Source: Achatina immaculata (Eukaryota; Mollusca; Gastropoda; Stylommatophora; Achatinidae). From it: a stretch of DNA of 64,000 nucleotides. A program made the position numbers and the translations under genes. The stretch covers positions 9,883,274 through 9,947,273 of the forward strand of contig CM019713.1 in NCBI GenBank assembly GCA_009760885.1. Reading direction: 5' to 3'. This document shows, in pieces, positions 63,223-64,000 of this stretch (the first letter of the stretch is position 1; each line of letters begins with the position of its first letter). The notes under the pieces were generated by a model. The model had not been told where the DNA came from, did not search any database, and saw nothing but the letters and a program-made list of their open reading frames with translations.

Positions 63223-64000
63223 CTTTTTTAATAATGAACATCAAAATTGGTAAATTCCTACCTGTCCTCAAACAAACAAAAAAATTCAACATAATTATGT
63301 CTTTAGTAGTGACAGATTTACACTCCATCCACATACCGCATGATACTGGTTCATTTACTCTCTTAAATTTTCATGACTTGCTAAAGCTTACGTGATGATA
63401 CTAAATTTTTTACTTCAGTAGACCCTGCATTCATAAGCAGAAGTTCCACAACTCAGAATAAAATGTTTGGTCCTGTCTGCAGAATTATCTCAACTTTGCC
63501 ACTTAACCAGCTTTGATTCAAAACTGATTTACTCAAGGCAGATTGGCCAGTTCATCAATATAGGCAGCAAAGATTTTTATCTGAAAGTGGAGGGAAAGTA
63601 AGATCACAAAAACTCTTCATATATGATACCTTTACACAGTGGTGGATTATCCATTACTCTCAACAGGCTTAAGCTTAAGGCACTGGGAAAGAGTGGGGAG
63701 GGGGGTGGGGGCATCAATATCAATAACATCAAGAAACAAAAACAAAAAAAAACTACAAATACAGACTTTTAGAATGGAAAAGGTGAAGCCCTTACTAAGT
63801 TTAGCCTATGGGCCTGAGTGGTGGTTAATCTGCCATTACAGTCTCTTCATAAAAGAGACAGGGAGCTGCATTAGCCCCAGTGGATTGGTCACTCACTCAC
63901 CGACCAGATGACCCACAGTGCCGGTCAAACCATGGCTCACAAAAAAACACTCCCGAGGTTCACTCAACCTCAAGGAAAAAAATGGGCACATGGGTTAACA
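63223..64000. other. Unassigned sequence
   Basis: No gene or element recognised; a short A-rich tract near 63745 and a G-rich stretch near 63690. Confidence 0.45.

Overview
The window is repeat-dense animal DNA. I see no host protein-coding gene, rRNA gene or ordinary tRNA gene. There are no long intact ORFs apart from retrotransposon proteins and tandem-repeat read-through. Many LINE families, tRNA-derived SINEs and hAT-type MITEs are mixed with about 20 minisatellites. Together these suggest a large invertebrate nuclear genome, most plausibly a mollusc or other lophotrochozoan. The taxonomic guess is inference only.

Family labels used below (mine, for cross-reference; clade names are tentative). 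A: AP-endonuclease/RT LINE with a (GA)n 3' tail. B: LINE whose ORF2 ends near HGT-stop, tail (TTGA)n. C: LINE with an FADD-type RT and a GATATAA-like tail. D: LINE fragments ending in FRKGHAN-like residues, tail (TGAC)n or (ATGA)n. E: LINE that became the seed of two minisatellites. F: about 1.2 kb non-coding composite retroposon with a (GAA)n tail. G: CR1-like LINE with a conserved 3' UTR and an (ATYA)n tail. H: LINE with a (GAA)n tail. J: LINE ending in a (GAT)n tail. K: LINE ORF2 C-terminus with a Cys/His knuckle and a (GAA)n tail. L: LINE with an (AATC)n tail. R: non-LTR element with a C-terminal PD-(D/E)XK-like nuclease domain and a tRNA-like module in its 3' UTR. S: tRNA-derived SINE.

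Layout. 0-9 kb: a C fragment, a 32-bp minisatellite, an A copy split by a nested B copy, a C copy with a 9-bp target-site duplication (TSD), arm 1 of a roughly 1-kb inverted duplication, then G/D/B/H pieces and a rearranged local duplication. 9-15.4 kb: minisatellites and two opposed R copies. One R lies inside a 41-bp minisatellite. The other lies inside an E LINE whose own codons were amplified into a 33-bp x 20 array and a 40-bp x 7 array. 16.5-20.5 kb: a K fragment and the best-preserved LINE, an A copy of 3,187 bp with a 12-bp TSD and an uninterrupted endonuclease ORF. 21.4-29.7 kb: a minisatellite split by F, SINEs, a CR1-like G copy, and D, C and B remnants, then a 21-bp x 30 array. 30-39 kb: arm 2 of the inverted duplication, G 3' ends, an A copy with TSD, a hAT MITE abutting a 20-bp x 21 array, and a full-length F copy with a 13-bp TSD inside another minisatellite. 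40-47.5 kb: an inverted D pair, a second hAT MITE, an internally deleted J LINE carrying a nested A, then K and G remnants and short arrays. 47.5-64 kb: mostly unassigned AT-rich DNA with a SINE, an L LINE with a mutated RT active site, 34-bp and 27-bp arrays, another F, the longest RT ORF (C, minus strand), and small D, F and K pieces.

The elements do not form a pathway. They form a stratigraphy of insertions. TSDs and nesting allow relative ages to be read in several places (B into A, A into J, R into E, R and F into minisatellites). The retroposon tails and coding segments themselves appear to have seeded microsatellites and minisatellites.
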